Assembly: GCF_959608125.1 (NCBI RefSeq)
Contig: NZ_CAUHPG010000002.1
Coordinates: 105,251 to 169,250 of the forward strand
Direction of reading: 5' to 3'
Length of the DNA: 64,000 bases
Origin: an uncultured Slackia sp.
GTDB lineage: Bacteria > Actinomycetota > Coriobacteriia > Coriobacteriales > Eggerthellaceae
Under the pieces are notes generated by a model that ran no database searches, was not told the DNA's origin, and saw only the letters and a list, made by a program, of their open reading frames with translations. The stretch's first letter is position 1. Every line of letters begins with the position of its first letter. The translations under genes and the position numbers were made by a program. Positions 52,696-62,289 of this stretch are shown piece by piece.

Positions 52696-53472
52696 CTAGT
52701 TCGCCGGCGGAACAGGGTCAGGCGTCGCTTCGACAAGCGTCTTGCCGTCCTGACCGATCTTCAAACCGCTCGATTTCGCCCATACTTCATCGAAGGCCTT
52801 CTGGTTCGCATGCAGAGCCTGCGTGGCGATATCCACCACCAGATGCTTGCCCTCGGGCTGCGTGAGCCTAGTTGCCACGTCGATCAAATTCGCCGTGGAG
52901 CCTTTCGCCTCCACGGGCTGCGACCAGTAATAGTAGCCGTCGGCGCCCTTGATCCAACGCGGATCCGTCTGGCCCGCAAGCGTATCGCCCCACGTAATCA
53001 TGTAGTCGGTGCCTTCACCAGGAGACTCCCACAGCTGATTGCCGTCCTTGTCCTCCCAATACACCGAAACCGTCGCGCGCATATAAGCGGCCGCCGTGCC
53101 TTCGTTGGTCACCTTCACGTTTTCCTTCACGTCGGTCGCAGCATCGAAGGTCTCATCGATGACGGGCTTGATCACGCCGTTCGTGAAAACGTTCAGCTTG
53201 CTGTCTTGGCTGTTGAACCACGCGAAGGCGCCGCCGACGCCGCACAGCACGACGAGCAGGCTGCATGCCACCGCGATGCGCTTCAGCGGCACGTGCGACC
53301 GACCCGAAGCAGCCTTCGCGCGCGCCGCCCTCTTGTAGCGACGCGCCTCGTCCGCGGAAAGATGCGGCGTCGGCGTCCGAGAGGCGGACGCATGCGGCGC
53401 CTGGGGCGCGGCGGCGCGGGCCTTGGACCCGACCGCGCGACCGCGCGGGACATTCATGTCATGTCGGCGCAT
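52696..53472 (-). CDS. SipW-type exported subunit (TasA/CalY-like)
   Basis: 258 residues. The first about 65 residues are basic and Ala-rich, followed by a TM (IAVACSLLVVLCGVGGAFAW) and the SipW-type cleavage context AFAWFNSQDSKLNVFTNG, near residue 80-97. The outer part is beta-rich (KENVKVTNEGTAAAYMRATV). The start overlaps the stop of the giant surface protein gene (TAATG). It resembles the other exported subunit at 60350 and is probably a minor fibre component processed by the same signal peptidase. The family call rests on the cleavage motif and the gene neighbourhood. Confidence 0.8.
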   Translation of the reverse strand: MRRHDMNVPRGRAVGSKARAAAPQAPHASASRTPTPHLSADEARRYKRAARAKAASGRSHVPLKRIAVACSLLVVLCGVGGAFAWFNSQDSKLNVFTNGVIKPVIDETFDAATDVKENVKVTNEGTAAAYMRATVSVYWEDKDGNQLWESPGEGTDYMITWGDTLAGQTDPRWIKGADGYYYWSQPVEAKGSTANLIDVATRLTQPEGKHLVVDIATQALHANQKAFDEVWAKSSGLKIGQDGKTLVEATPDPVPPAN

Positions 53473-56400
53473 TACTGCCCACCTCCATTCTGGATCGGAT
53501 TCCTACCGACGCCGAAGACGTTCTTCGCACGATCCTCGCCATCGAGATACTTGTCGTTGGTCAAGGCATTCGTCACCTTTGCCGTGCCGATGCTTCGCAC
53601 CAACACCACGTTGGCAGGACGGTCGGCATGCACTATGCCGTTTTCCAGGAACTCATACGTCGGGCTGTAACGCCAACCCCAGCCGGTTTCCGCCACCTTG
53701 TAATAGCCCCACGGCACGTTGAGCTTCGCCGTGGCGGTTGCGGCGTCTTTGCCGGCCTTCTGAGCCGTCACCGTAACCGTCGCGCTCTTCGCATCGGGCA
53801 GGACCGTGCCATCGGCCTGGCATTCCGTCACCGTGAAGGTGAACGTGGAACCGTCGGCCGAAGCAGGAGCAACCTTCTCGATCGTCAGCTCGCCCGAAGT
53901 CTCGAACTCGAACACGGCATTGCCCGCGCCCTGATCGCCGGCGCCCGTCACCTTGCGGTCGAGCTGCTTGGCCTTCGTGAAGTCGAAGTTGTCGTACAAG
54001 CCCACAGGCGCATCGTCCACAGGACTGCTTGCAGCGTTCGCGTATTGCACCTCGTCCATATGGATGGTGAGCTTGTTGCCCAGATAAAGCGTGTTCGGAC
54101 CGAACGCGATCTTCACCGCAGGCATGGCATCGGGGGCCGGATCGGGCTTCGCCAACACGGCCGGGTCGATCTGCCACACCAGATTGGAAGCGGCGTACGG
54201 CGCGCCATCCTGGTCAAGCGCGTTCAGGCGATGCGTCACCGGATACAGATGCATCTCGGTCACGTTCGCGTCCTTCATGCTCGCGACGATCTGATTCCTG
54301 CAGAACCCATCCCAACGCACGGTCTCCGTGTCGGACTTCTTCCACTGCCATTCCTTGAACAGCTCACGAACATCGCCGGCCTTGTTCTTCGCATCAAGGG
54401 CGCCTTCGATGGCGGCCGTCTCCTCGCCGCCGACGACCATGGCATCGACCGCCTCGCCCAGGACAGGCTTGCCATCAGGTCCGATAATGGGATTGCCATC
54501 TTCGTCGAGCTTGGGAGGCTGAATCTCCTGCACGAACGCCGTCGTATCGCCCTCATCGATTTCAACCGTAGACGTCGACCCGTCCGGGAAGTGATAGATG
54601 ACGCTATACACCTGCTGTTTCATATAAACGGCAGTGTAAAGGTTGCCTGCGAACATCTCATCGCCCGTCACACGGTTGCCAGGGACGGGCGTGCCCACGA
54701 CAACGATTTCGTTCTTGTCGTTTTTGCTCACGCTTTCGAACTTCTCATACCAACCGATGAACTTGTAGCCGTCCACCGCATCGGCCTCAAGGGCAACGTA
54801 GGTCTGCGTGCCCTGCGGAGTGGTTGCGGTTTTCACCGTCGCGCGACGGTGGTCGTCGGGATCGGGGTGCTCGGCGTCGATGTTCGAATTCACGCGCACG
54901 TTCGCCTGATCGCCCTCGGTGCCGATGGCGCGATACACGGGCCACAACTCCATCGGGCGCTGGACGAGCGTGTATTCGTCAACCATCTTGGTCGCATCCG
55001 CCTGATCGAACATCAAGTATTCAGCTCTATCAGCAGGCTGCTGCTCAGTCCAACCCACAAGCGCTGCATTCGGCACGTCGAAAGAGGCAGCGGGCGCCTT
55101 GCCCAGCGCGTCTCCCGCATGTTTCTTTACAATCTCTGTTTTTCCGACGCTCGTGTGATACTTCACATCCAACTCGGCATCGCGGTTCGCCTCGTAATTA
55201 GCGACAATCACATACGGCTGACCAGCCTTGATAGGATACTTCAGCGTTGCGTTGCCGTTGCTCACCGCGGTTCCGTCAGCCTTGGCAGGGTTGCCTTCGG
55301 GGTCAGTCGCGCGAACGGTGTCGACAACCGTGCCCTCAGGGCTCTCGATGGTCCAAGAGACCAGCGAATACCCCTTTGCAGTTTCAGGGTTGACATCGGC
55401 CTTCACCGTGACGGTCTTGGTGCCGTCAGGGTTAATCGCGACGTTTTCCAGCGCGGGGTCGATCGCGGGGTTGGCTGGGTCGGTCAGTGTGGTGTCGCGC
55501 GTGATGTTCGTCGTGGTGGCACAGTCATAGTCTGCGTACACGGGGTACAACGTCATGGGACGCTCGCACAGCGTTTCTTCCGTCACCAGGTACGGGCTGA
55601 TGGCATCTATCGATACCCTAGCCGTACGCGTGCTCTCGTCATAGACCGCATCGTACTCGGCCTTCGTCATGGAGCCGTGCGCAATCTCGGTCTTGTCGAT
55701 CCAGCCCACAAACAGCGAACCGGGACGCTTCGCTTGCATCTCCGCATCCTTCGGAGATGCAGCGCTGGTGGTGGTCAATGGCTGAGGACCATCCTCCGGA
55801 CGATCAACGCATGGCATGGCGCTCATTGGCTTTCCACCATCTTCGAATCCCTCGCGAACAGGATATCGATATGTATACACTCGATCCCGCTCAAGCAATA
55901 CGGGCTGGTAATTGTTCTCATATGTCCCTGTTTGAGGGTCATAGTTTTCATATTTCTCGTAACCACGAGTCACAGTTACCGGGGTCGGCGCATCGACGGT
56001 GCCCCCCGCATCAACGAAGTCAACCTCTGCGGTAAGACGAGCTTCTATCCAATATTCCGCGCCAGAACTCATTGCTCCAAGACGCCATGTGTATTTATGG
56101 GGCGCTTCATAAGACTCTTTAATAATCGAATAGTTGCGTTCGTGCGTTCGAACCCACGTACCGCCTTCAAGCTGAAAATCGTTCTTCGTCGTTGCGTACA
56201 CCTCGAAGAATACACCACTCGCCAAGTGTCCCGTATCGAACGTAGCGGAATTAGGGAAATCGGAATAGATTTCCATGCCATACGCATCTCCGCCCTGGTC
56301 AACGTTATGTCCGTTCACCAGCGTATGCGAAACGACACCCGCAACCAATCTATTTTCAGCCCTGTGCTCTTCCGTTTCCGCACAGCCATCAATCTTATCG

Positions 56401-59400
56401 AGCGTCCAGTGATCATGTCGCCAATCATAGAACTCGGGGCCCGGAATGTCATTGAACTTACCCAAGTAGGGTTCCCATACCGAAGCCATCAAATAAGGGG
56501 ACGACCACTCCGTCGGCTTCTCGGCGCTGGGGGTCTTTGCGTAGTAATCAACACGATACTCAAAACGCGCGATGTATGCGTGCTTCTTTGTGAGATCGGT
56601 GTCAGCCGGAATGGTGTACGTCGGCTTTGCCGACAGTCTCAAGCCATGCTGATACACATTTGCAGACACAGTCGAAACGGGCATAACGTTCTCTTTGGGG
56701 TCCTTATTCCACTTTCCCCAATCTTGCATGACGGCATTACCGTAAGTGGAATCCACTACGGGCTCGCCAGCCTCGTCCACCTCCACCTCGTACCAGCCGA
56801 GGAAGCGGTAGCCGTCGGGCAGCTCGCCCTCGAGCATGAGCTTTTCGTCAGCATCGTAGCCCTGGACACTCAGAACATATTTTCCGTCGACAGCCGTCAC
56901 GTTCGCTTCCAGAACGCCCTCTCGGACATTCAGGTCCGAACTGGTCGAATCGAGCTCATGGCCCTCGGCGATCACGTTGATATTCATTCCCAGAGAGGCG
57001 TATACGGGATAGAGGTCCATGGGACGCTCGATGCTCTCGCCGCCCTCGAAGAACTCTCCATTCGCCTTCATGCCGTTCAGTTCGGACATAGTGACGTTGG
57101 GCCAACCGCCGCCGGTGGTCGCGTTCTTCTGCGTAGTCCAACCCAGGAACTTCGCACCGCCGTCCACGCCGTCGCGCACTGCGGGCTCAGGAACCACGGG
57201 CAGCAGGTCCTGGTGGTTGTACCAGTCATCCGACGTATCGACGTTCGCGGCGCCCGTCAAATCGAGAACCTCGCCCTTCACGCCGTGGAACAAAACCTGG
57301 GCCTGGTAGTAGGCCACAAACAAGTCGTTGTTAGAGAATTCCTCATTGCGCTGGTCGCCCGTGCCCGGGTTCACGGCCTTGTACGCCAGGTTCAGCTTGT
57401 CGGCTTCGTTATTGAACACCTGCTTACCGTTGGGCGCAGGCGGCACCATGGGATCGAAGAACGCATGGTTGTCCTGCTGGATGTGGTTGGGCGTTACCTT
57501 CTCGTTGCGGAACCAGCCCTGGAAGCGGAAGCCCTCGTTGGCATCGGAAGACACCATGGCCAGCGCTGGGTTGGCGGCGCGATCGTTGTTCACCGCGGCC
57601 GTGAACGTGAGTTCCGTTTCATTGGCGCTCACCGGCTGGACGACGAAGTTATACGGGTCGGCAGTCTTCTGCTCCTTGCCCAGGCTGGACTGCGAGATGG
57701 TCACGTCGCCGGCGCCGGGAAAGTCCAACGTGGCCTTAACGGAGTCGCCGTGCACGGGAATGCCCAGGTAGTCGTCCATGATCCACTTGTTGATATGGCC
57801 CTCGCCCTGATTGTCGATAGTCGAATAGCGCAGCTCGTCGCCTTCGAAGTCGTAGCCCTCGCCTTCCCAGAACAGGCGATCGGCGTACTTCGCATCGTCG
57901 GCGATCGGGCCGTAGCCGAAGCCCTCGGCCGAGCTGCCGTCGCCGTGGTTCAGGCCCAGCCAATCGCCAAGCGAACGCACGTAGCCCTGCGGATACGGCT
58001 TGATGGCCTCGTCTTTGCCCACGATGTCGTTACGTTTGAAATACGAATTGTACAGGCGCGTATCCTCGTTCCAGTCGCGCTCCACCAGACCGGCCAGGTA
58101 CACGTTGCTCTGGATGATGGGGATCACGGCCACCGCGTTCCACTGATAGCTTTCCATGTTGCCCGCATAGTGACTGCGAATGACCTGGCTCGTGGTGCCG
58201 TTATCGCCATCGCTCTTGGAATGCGCGATGATGCCGCCCACGTAGCCGATGTTGCCGGCGCCCACGCCCACGTAGTTGGCAACCCACGTATGCACCCACG
58301 CGGTGGAGAAGCAGTCCACCACGTCGACGTCCTTGGCGTAACCCACCACGCCGCCGGCGTACACGCCCTGACCGGACACGGCGCCCACGGCAACCTCGTA
58401 GCGGTTGTAGACCTCGGTCTGATACAGGTAGTGGCCGTCGGCGTCGCGCGCATACACGTCGACATCGGGATTCGTCTTGCGGTCCTCGTAATACTTAATG
58501 GAAGGCAGCACACGGCAGTATTCGATTTCGGAATTCTCAGCCGAGCCCACGAGCGCTCCCAGGTACAAGCCCTCGCCGCCCAGGCCGGAAATGCCCACCA
58601 CCGAGTTGTTCACCGCGCGGCCGCCCTGCACAGTGCAGTTGTACATATGCGAGCCGCTGCGCAGCTCGCCCGCGACGATGCCGCCCATGACGCCAGCGTT
58701 GGTGATCAGCGACACCGCATTATTGGCCGGCGTGACCGAGATGGTGCAATCCTCCATACGCACCGATTCGATGCGCGTGTTCCACGCCTGACCCACCAGC
58801 ACACCGCCGCGGAAGTCGGCGCCGATATAGCAGTCGCGGAAATGAATGTCATGGATATAGGCATCTTCGGTAAAGGAGAAGAGGCCCGTGTTCGCCTTGG
58901 GCTTCCAGAAATTTCGATGGTAGTCCAAGCCTATGATGTAATGGCCCTTGCCGTCGAAACCGCCCTTGAACGGGTGGTCCTTGTCGCCGAAGGTAAGCGA
59001 ACCGTGCTGTTTCACGATTTCTTCGAGCTTGCCGCCGTCCTTGTCGAACTCGCTGAAATCGATATCGGCCGTAAGTTCGATATTTCCCGTGTAGGACGCT
59101 TCCCGCGATTTACCGATCTCGATCAACAGCTCATCGACGGTGGCAACCTTTATCGTCGGCCCGTCGGGGTTATAGGCCAGCGCCCGCTGGGGCGCGACGA
59201 ACGAGCACGCCGCGAACAAGGCCGCGACCGCCAGCATCAGGGCCGCTGCCGCAGCGCCGAAACGGGCCGGCGCGCCGACCGCACCGCACGCGGAAACGCC
59301 CTCGCTCGTGCGAGGGCCGTGCGCCGCCTCGCATGCCGCGCATTCACGGGGCATGCATGCGTTCGTTTCGATATCCGCTCGCTTACGAGCGCTCAGGATC

Positions 59401-59420
59401 GTTTTCAGAAGGTCTTTCAT
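53472..59420 (-). CDS. Giant modular surface protein (1982 residues)
   Basis: 1982 residues, ATG overlapping the stop of the preceding gene (ATGA). A hydrophobic signal (ALMLAVAALFAACSFVAPQR) near residue 60-80 is followed by a beta-helix-like region (about 85-520) with many Gly-rich turns (GGVLVGQAWNTRIESVRMED, GGIVAGELRSGSHMYNCTVQ). Then come several repeats of the InlB-B/Flg_new type (FRFQGWFRNEKV, KFLGWTTQKN, YRFLGWYEVE, KFIGWYEKFE). It ends with a SpaA-like domain (WGYYKVAETGWGWRYSPTYE). No LPXTG motif is seen at the end. It is probably a large adhesin or scaffold coexpressed with the SipW-type subunits. Confidence 0.88.
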   Translation of the reverse strand: MKDLLKTILSARKRADIETNACMPRECAACEAAHGPRTSEGVSACGAVGAPARFGAAAAALMLAVAALFAACSFVAPQRALAYNPDGPTIKVATVDELLIEIGKSREASYTGNIELTADIDFSEFDKDGGKLEEIVKQHGSLTFGDKDHPFKGGFDGKGHYIIGLDYHRNFWKPKANTGLFSFTEDAYIHDIHFRDCYIGADFRGGVLVGQAWNTRIESVRMEDCTISVTPANNAVSLITNAGVMGGIVAGELRSGSHMYNCTVQGGRAVNNSVVGISGLGGEGLYLGALVGSAENSEIEYCRVLPSIKYYEDRKTNPDVDVYARDADGHYLYQTEVYNRYEVAVGAVSGQGVYAGGVVGYAKDVDVVDCFSTAWVHTWVANYVGVGAGNIGYVGGIIAHSKSDGDNGTTSQVIRSHYAGNMESYQWNAVAVIPIIQSNVYLAGLVERDWNEDTRLYNSYFKRNDIVGKDEAIKPYPQGYVRSLGDWLGLNHGDGSSAEGFGYGPIADDAKYADRLFWEGEGYDFEGDELRYSTIDNQGEGHINKWIMDDYLGIPVHGDSVKATLDFPGAGDVTISQSSLGKEQKTADPYNFVVQPVSANETELTFTAAVNNDRAANPALAMVSSDANEGFRFQGWFRNEKVTPNHIQQDNHAFFDPMVPPAPNGKQVFNNEADKLNLAYKAVNPGTGDQRNEEFSNNDLFVAYYQAQVLFHGVKGEVLDLTGAANVDTSDDWYNHQDLLPVVPEPAVRDGVDGGAKFLGWTTQKNATTGGGWPNVTMSELNGMKANGEFFEGGESIERPMDLYPVYASLGMNINVIAEGHELDSTSSDLNVREGVLEANVTAVDGKYVLSVQGYDADEKLMLEGELPDGYRFLGWYEVEVDEAGEPVVDSTYGNAVMQDWGKWNKDPKENVMPVSTVSANVYQHGLRLSAKPTYTIPADTDLTKKHAYIARFEYRVDYYAKTPSAEKPTEWSSPYLMASVWEPYLGKFNDIPGPEFYDWRHDHWTLDKIDGCAETEEHRAENRLVAGVVSHTLVNGHNVDQGGDAYGMEIYSDFPNSATFDTGHLASGVFFEVYATTKNDFQLEGGTWVRTHERNYSIIKESYEAPHKYTWRLGAMSSGAEYWIEARLTAEVDFVDAGGTVDAPTPVTVTRGYEKYENYDPQTGTYENNYQPVLLERDRVYTYRYPVREGFEDGGKPMSAMPCVDRPEDGPQPLTTTSAASPKDAEMQAKRPGSLFVGWIDKTEIAHGSMTKAEYDAVYDESTRTARVSIDAISPYLVTEETLCERPMTLYPVYADYDCATTTNITRDTTLTDPANPAIDPALENVAINPDGTKTVTVKADVNPETAKGYSLVSWTIESPEGTVVDTVRATDPEGNPAKADGTAVSNGNATLKYPIKAGQPYVIVANYEANRDAELDVKYHTSVGKTEIVKKHAGDALGKAPAASFDVPNAALVGWTEQQPADRAEYLMFDQADATKMVDEYTLVQRPMELWPVYRAIGTEGDQANVRVNSNIDAEHPDPDDHRRATVKTATTPQGTQTYVALEADAVDGYKFIGWYEKFESVSKNDKNEIVVVGTPVPGNRVTGDEMFAGNLYTAVYMKQQVYSVIYHFPDGSTSTVEIDEGDTTAFVQEIQPPKLDEDGNPIIGPDGKPVLGEAVDAMVVGGEETAAIEGALDAKNKAGDVRELFKEWQWKKSDTETVRWDGFCRNQIVASMKDANVTEMHLYPVTHRLNALDQDGAPYAASNLVWQIDPAVLAKPDPAPDAMPAVKIAFGPNTLYLGNKLTIHMDEVQYANAASSPVDDAPVGLYDNFDFTKAKQLDRKVTGAGDQGAGNAVFEFETSGELTIEKVAPASADGSTFTFTVTECQADGTVLPDAKSATVTVTAQKAGKDAATATAKLNVPWGYYKVAETGWGWRYSPTYEFLENGIVHADRPANVVLVRSIGTAKVTNALTNDKYLDGEDRAKNVFGVGRNPIQNGGGQ

Positions 59421-60103
59421 TCTGCCCAGCCTTCCGCATCAAGTACGTTTTCGCTCTTCTGGTTCTCGCTCTGCACGCCATAGCCCTTCACGACAAGCCG
59501 GAACGTGCAATCGGCGCCGTATGCGGCGACCATTCCCGCCGTATCGACGTCGATGCCGATATTCAACGGGTCGGAAAGAGCCCCTTTATCATCAGGTGCT
59601 CCCTTGGGCGGAAGCACCTTATTCAGATAGAAGAATCCGTCGGTATTGCCCTCGGAATCGTCGGGACGCGTGATCCATGCGGCGTTCGAATCGGGGGCGT
59701 CCTTCCAGGTGAAGCCGACGTATTCGGCATCGACGGGGCTCCATTGCTCCTTGCCCTGCTCTTCGCCGCTCTTCGCATATTCGAAGCCGACCTTCAGACG
59801 CACGAACACGGGATGATCGCCCGTATTCTCCACGCGCAGGATGCGGCTCACATGGGCGTCGTGCGTGCCGAGATTATCGCCATCGGCAGCTTCGACCTCG
59901 GCACCCTCGGCATTCTTCGTGAGAACATGCGTCACGATTCCCACGTCGCCGAATTGGACCTTGGTCTGCAGCGGTATTTCACGCGTGATGAAAGAGAGGG
60001 TCTGGGCAACAATGAGGGCGCACGCGATCATGGCCACAACCAGCCATGGCATCATGCGCGATTTCGTCGAGTCGGCTTTAGCATGCTTTCCTTTAACAGG
60101 CAT
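59417..60103 (-). CDS. Exported subunit of the fibre operon
   Basis: 228 residues from the ATG at 60103 (AAAGGGGG about 9 nt upstream). A basic N-terminus (MPVKGKHAKADSTKSRMM) is followed by one TM (LVVAMIACALIVAQTLSFIT) and a beta-rich outer part that lists IPLQTKVQFGDVGIVTHVLT, VSRILRVENTGDHPVFVRLK (typical of CalY/TasA-like and SipW-linked subunits) and VAAYGADCTFRLVVKGYGVQ. It lacks the AWF cleavage context of its relatives, so processing may differ. Its stop overlaps the start of the giant gene. Confidence 0.8.
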   Translation of the reverse strand: MPVKGKHAKADSTKSRMMPWLVVAMIACALIVAQTLSFITREIPLQTKVQFGDVGIVTHVLTKNAEGAEVEAADGDNLGTHDAHVSRILRVENTGDHPVFVRLKVGFEYAKSGEEQGKEQWSPVDAEYVGFTWKDAPDSNAAWITRPDDSEGNTDGFFYLNKVLPPKGAPDDKGALSDPLNIGIDVDTAGMVAAYGADCTFRLVVKGYGVQSENQKSENVLDAEGWAE

Positions 60104-60263
60104 GCGGCAGACCCCCTTTCTGACCATGAGGCCACTTTGCACATTGTGGCCTCATCTTCTATGCAAATGCATATATGAGATATCGAGGAAACCCGCATAT
60201 CGCATATATGCGCTTACACGACGAACAAACCGATAGGACTTGAACGAGCGCCGGAAATGCCGC

Positions 60264-60292
60264 ATCCGCGACGGGCTTTTCCCGTCGCGGAT
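60264..60292. promoter_or_regulatory. Stable hairpin inside the fibre operon
   Basis: 12-bp perfect stem (60264-60275 with 60281-60292; arms ATCCGCGACGGG) in the 246-bp gap between the major-subunit gene and the next gene. No long T tract follows on the minus strand. It might attenuate transcription or stabilise the upstream message. Confidence 0.65.
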
Positions 60293-60349
60293 CCTTCTCG
60301 ACGACCTATGGAAGAAATCGCATAGAGACGGCTAAGCGGCAATCAGAAC

Positions 60350-61138
60350 CTACGGAAGGGGCGTGGCGACAGGCTTAGCCCAGGCCTTGACACTCGCGAG
60401 GATTTCATCCTTGGATTCCTGCTTGAGCTGGTTCTTGTTTCCGTCGGTGTACTCGCTATCGCCAGAAGCGGCGGCAAAGTAAGCGCTTACCTTGATGGTG
60501 TTCTTGTCGCCCTTGACCTCGTCCTTGTTGAACGTGGAGCTGGTGTAGACCTTATCGAAGAGCTCACCGGTGTAATTCGCCTTGTTGCCCGCGGGGTCGA
60601 CCGTCGGAGCAAGCATCGCCCAATCGCTGGTCTCGCCCACATACACGAACAGGCCGCTCTTGTAGAGCTTGGCATCGGGGTCGGTAATGCTGGGGTGCTT
60701 CTCGGTCGTGTACTCGGTGAAGAAGCCCTCTACCGGCTTCCAGCCTTTGCCCAGCACGAAATATGCGTCGGCAGGCAAGGTATTCTCGACCATGGCGAAA
60801 ACGTAGGCGGGCATGGAATCCCCACCGATACCCATATTGGGATTCTTCGGCGTAATGGAACCCGGAGCCAGCGGGGAGTTCTCGTTCCACTCGGTCTCGA
60901 CGATCTTACCATCTGTATTGGGGTTATTATCGGGGTCGGGATGGGGGTCCGTGGGCTTATCGGGGTCGGGCTTCACATCGGGGTCGGTGATGCCAGTGCC
61001 GCTCACAAACGTGTTCGTCTTAGTGTCCTGAGCGCTAAACCAGGCGAACACGCCTGCGCCCACGGCCAGCACCAGGCAGGCCACCAGGGCGACGATCAGC
61101 GTCGTCCTCTTCTTTCCCGTGTTTTGCGAGGTGTCCAT
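60350..61138 (-). CDS. TasA/CalY-like fibre subunit with SipW-type signal
   Basis: 262 residues from the ATG at 61138 (AAGGAGAGG 2 nt upstream). A short N-terminus (MDTSQNTGKKRTTL) is followed by a TM (IVALVACLVLAVGAGVFAWF) and the SipW context AWFSAQDTKTNTFVSGTG, like that of TasA/CalY proteins. Next comes a Pro/Asp-rich stretch (DPDKPTDPHPDPDNNPNTDG) and a beta-rich domain (MGIGGDSMPAYVFAMVENTL, then VKGDKNTIKVSAYFAAASGD). It is the first subunit after the peptidase, with a strong ribosome site and a following hairpin, so it is probably the major fibre component. Confidence 0.85.
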   Translation of the reverse strand: MDTSQNTGKKRTTLIVALVACLVLAVGAGVFAWFSAQDTKTNTFVSGTGITDPDVKPDPDKPTDPHPDPDNNPNTDGKIVETEWNENSPLAPGSITPKNPNMGIGGDSMPAYVFAMVENTLPADAYFVLGKGWKPVEGFFTEYTTEKHPSITDPDAKLYKSGLFVYVGETSDWAMLAPTVDPAGNKANYTGELFDKVYTSSTFNKDEVKGDKNTIKVSAYFAAASGDSEYTDGNKNQLKQESKDEILASVKAWAKPVATPLP

Positions 61139-61235
61139 TTCCTCTCCTTTCTTTCGTGCTTCTACAAGCATCCTTTTGTCAACATCGCACCGGATGGATG
61201 TCGCCTTATGGAAAGCCGCTTCGGGCTGGGGTTCG

Positions 61236-62147
61236 CTATCGTCGTTTGCCAGCACGGCGCGCAGGAGTCGCGTGCTTGCCACCGGCGGGCACCACGGGCA
61301 CGTACGCGCTTGCGGGCTGCTGCTGAGAGCCGCCGGCATACGGCGGAACCTGCGGTGCTACGCCGCGCGCATCATACGGTGCCGCCTGGCCCGCGCCGGG
61401 CGCCATGCCGCGCGCGGGGTCGTAAGCAGACGTGCGACCCGCATTGCCGTAAGGCTGCGCGCCGTAAGCATTCGGAGGAACGGCGCCGTACGGCACGCCC
61501 TGCGCGCCGGGGTTCGCGCCGCGGTTCGGCATGGCATGCGCGGCATACGAAGCGGCGGGATTGCGCCCCTGCGCGTAGCCCGCATAAGCGCCCGAACGGC
61601 GCTGCATATCCTGCCGGTAGCGCTCAAATTCGACGGCACGGCGCTTTTCGACGCTCATGCGATACAGCTCCATAGCAATCGAGATAGCCATGATCACGGC
61701 TACCAAACCAACCATGATGTAGATGCCGGGCGCGTGGGTGATCCAATCGTTCACATAGCCCAGGTACGGAATGCACGCCACCGGCACGCCGACCAGCGCA
61801 TCCCACGATGTGGGCGCGGCGTCGTGCGAAATCTCGCCCGCGCTGTTCACGTTGGCGATACCCTGGGTATAGAACAGGCGTTGTTCGGGATCGATGTCGT
61901 ACACCTGATGCGTGACCAAGCGATCGGCTCCGTCCTCGAACGTGATGGCCTGCCCCACCTGGACCGTCGCAGGGTCGGCGTCTTTCACATAAATGAGAGA
62001 GCCCACCGGATACTGCGGCTCCATCGAACCGGAAAGCACCGCGAAAGGGGTCAGCCCCACCAGGCGCACGCCTGCGAAAGCGATCACCAACGCGGCGGCG
62101 GCGATCAACAGGAGCGTAAGAACGACATTCCAAATGCGCGCGATCAT
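61236..62147 (-). CDS. sipW: ER-type (SipW-like) signal peptidase I with C-terminal extension
   Basis: 303 residues, GGAGGG 8 nt before the ATG. It has an N-terminal TM (VVLTLLLIAAAALVIAFAGV), the catalytic Ser in VLSGSMEPQYPVGSLIYVKD (Ser41), the His in RLVTHQVYDI (His80, in place of the bacterial Lys, as in ER-type/SipW enzymes) and a second TM (YIMVGLVAVIMAISIAMELY). About 110 residues of Pro/Ala/Gly/Tyr-rich disordered tail follow, which is unusual for the family. It is the first gene of the operon and should cleave the SipW-type precursors encoded just downstream. Confidence 0.92.
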   Translation of the reverse strand: MIARIWNVVLTLLLIAAAALVIAFAGVRLVGLTPFAVLSGSMEPQYPVGSLIYVKDADPATVQVGQAITFEDGADRLVTHQVYDIDPEQRLFYTQGIANVNSAGEISHDAAPTSWDALVGVPVACIPYLGYVNDWITHAPGIYIMVGLVAVIMAISIAMELYRMSVEKRRAVEFERYRQDMQRRSGAYAGYAQGRNPAASYAAHAMPNRGANPGAQGVPYGAVPPNAYGAQPYGNAGRTSAYDPARGMAPGAGQAAPYDARGVAPQVPPYAGGSQQQPASAYVPVVPAGGKHATPARRAGKRR

Positions 62148-62280
62148 GCATCAGCCCTCCGCTTTCCCGATACGAGCGCACAGCGAGGCAATGCGTCCGC
62201 AACAACGCATGCAAAAATCGCCGTCGTTTGACAGCGATTGAAAAATCGATTCAGTTGAAGCGCTAAACGAGCTGTGAATA

Positions 62281-62289
62281 CCCCCCCCC
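62281..62289. repeat. Homopolymer tract of nine C
   Basis: Nine consecutive C, 134 bp upstream of the signal peptidase start, in the probable promoter region. Confidence 0.85.

Noticed and set aside
53265..59483. Plus-strand open frame of 2072 codons across the giant surface protein gene
   Set aside because: It is the antisense shadow of the minus-strand gene in high-GC DNA. Its product is rich in Arg and His, has no recognisable domains and no ribosome site.
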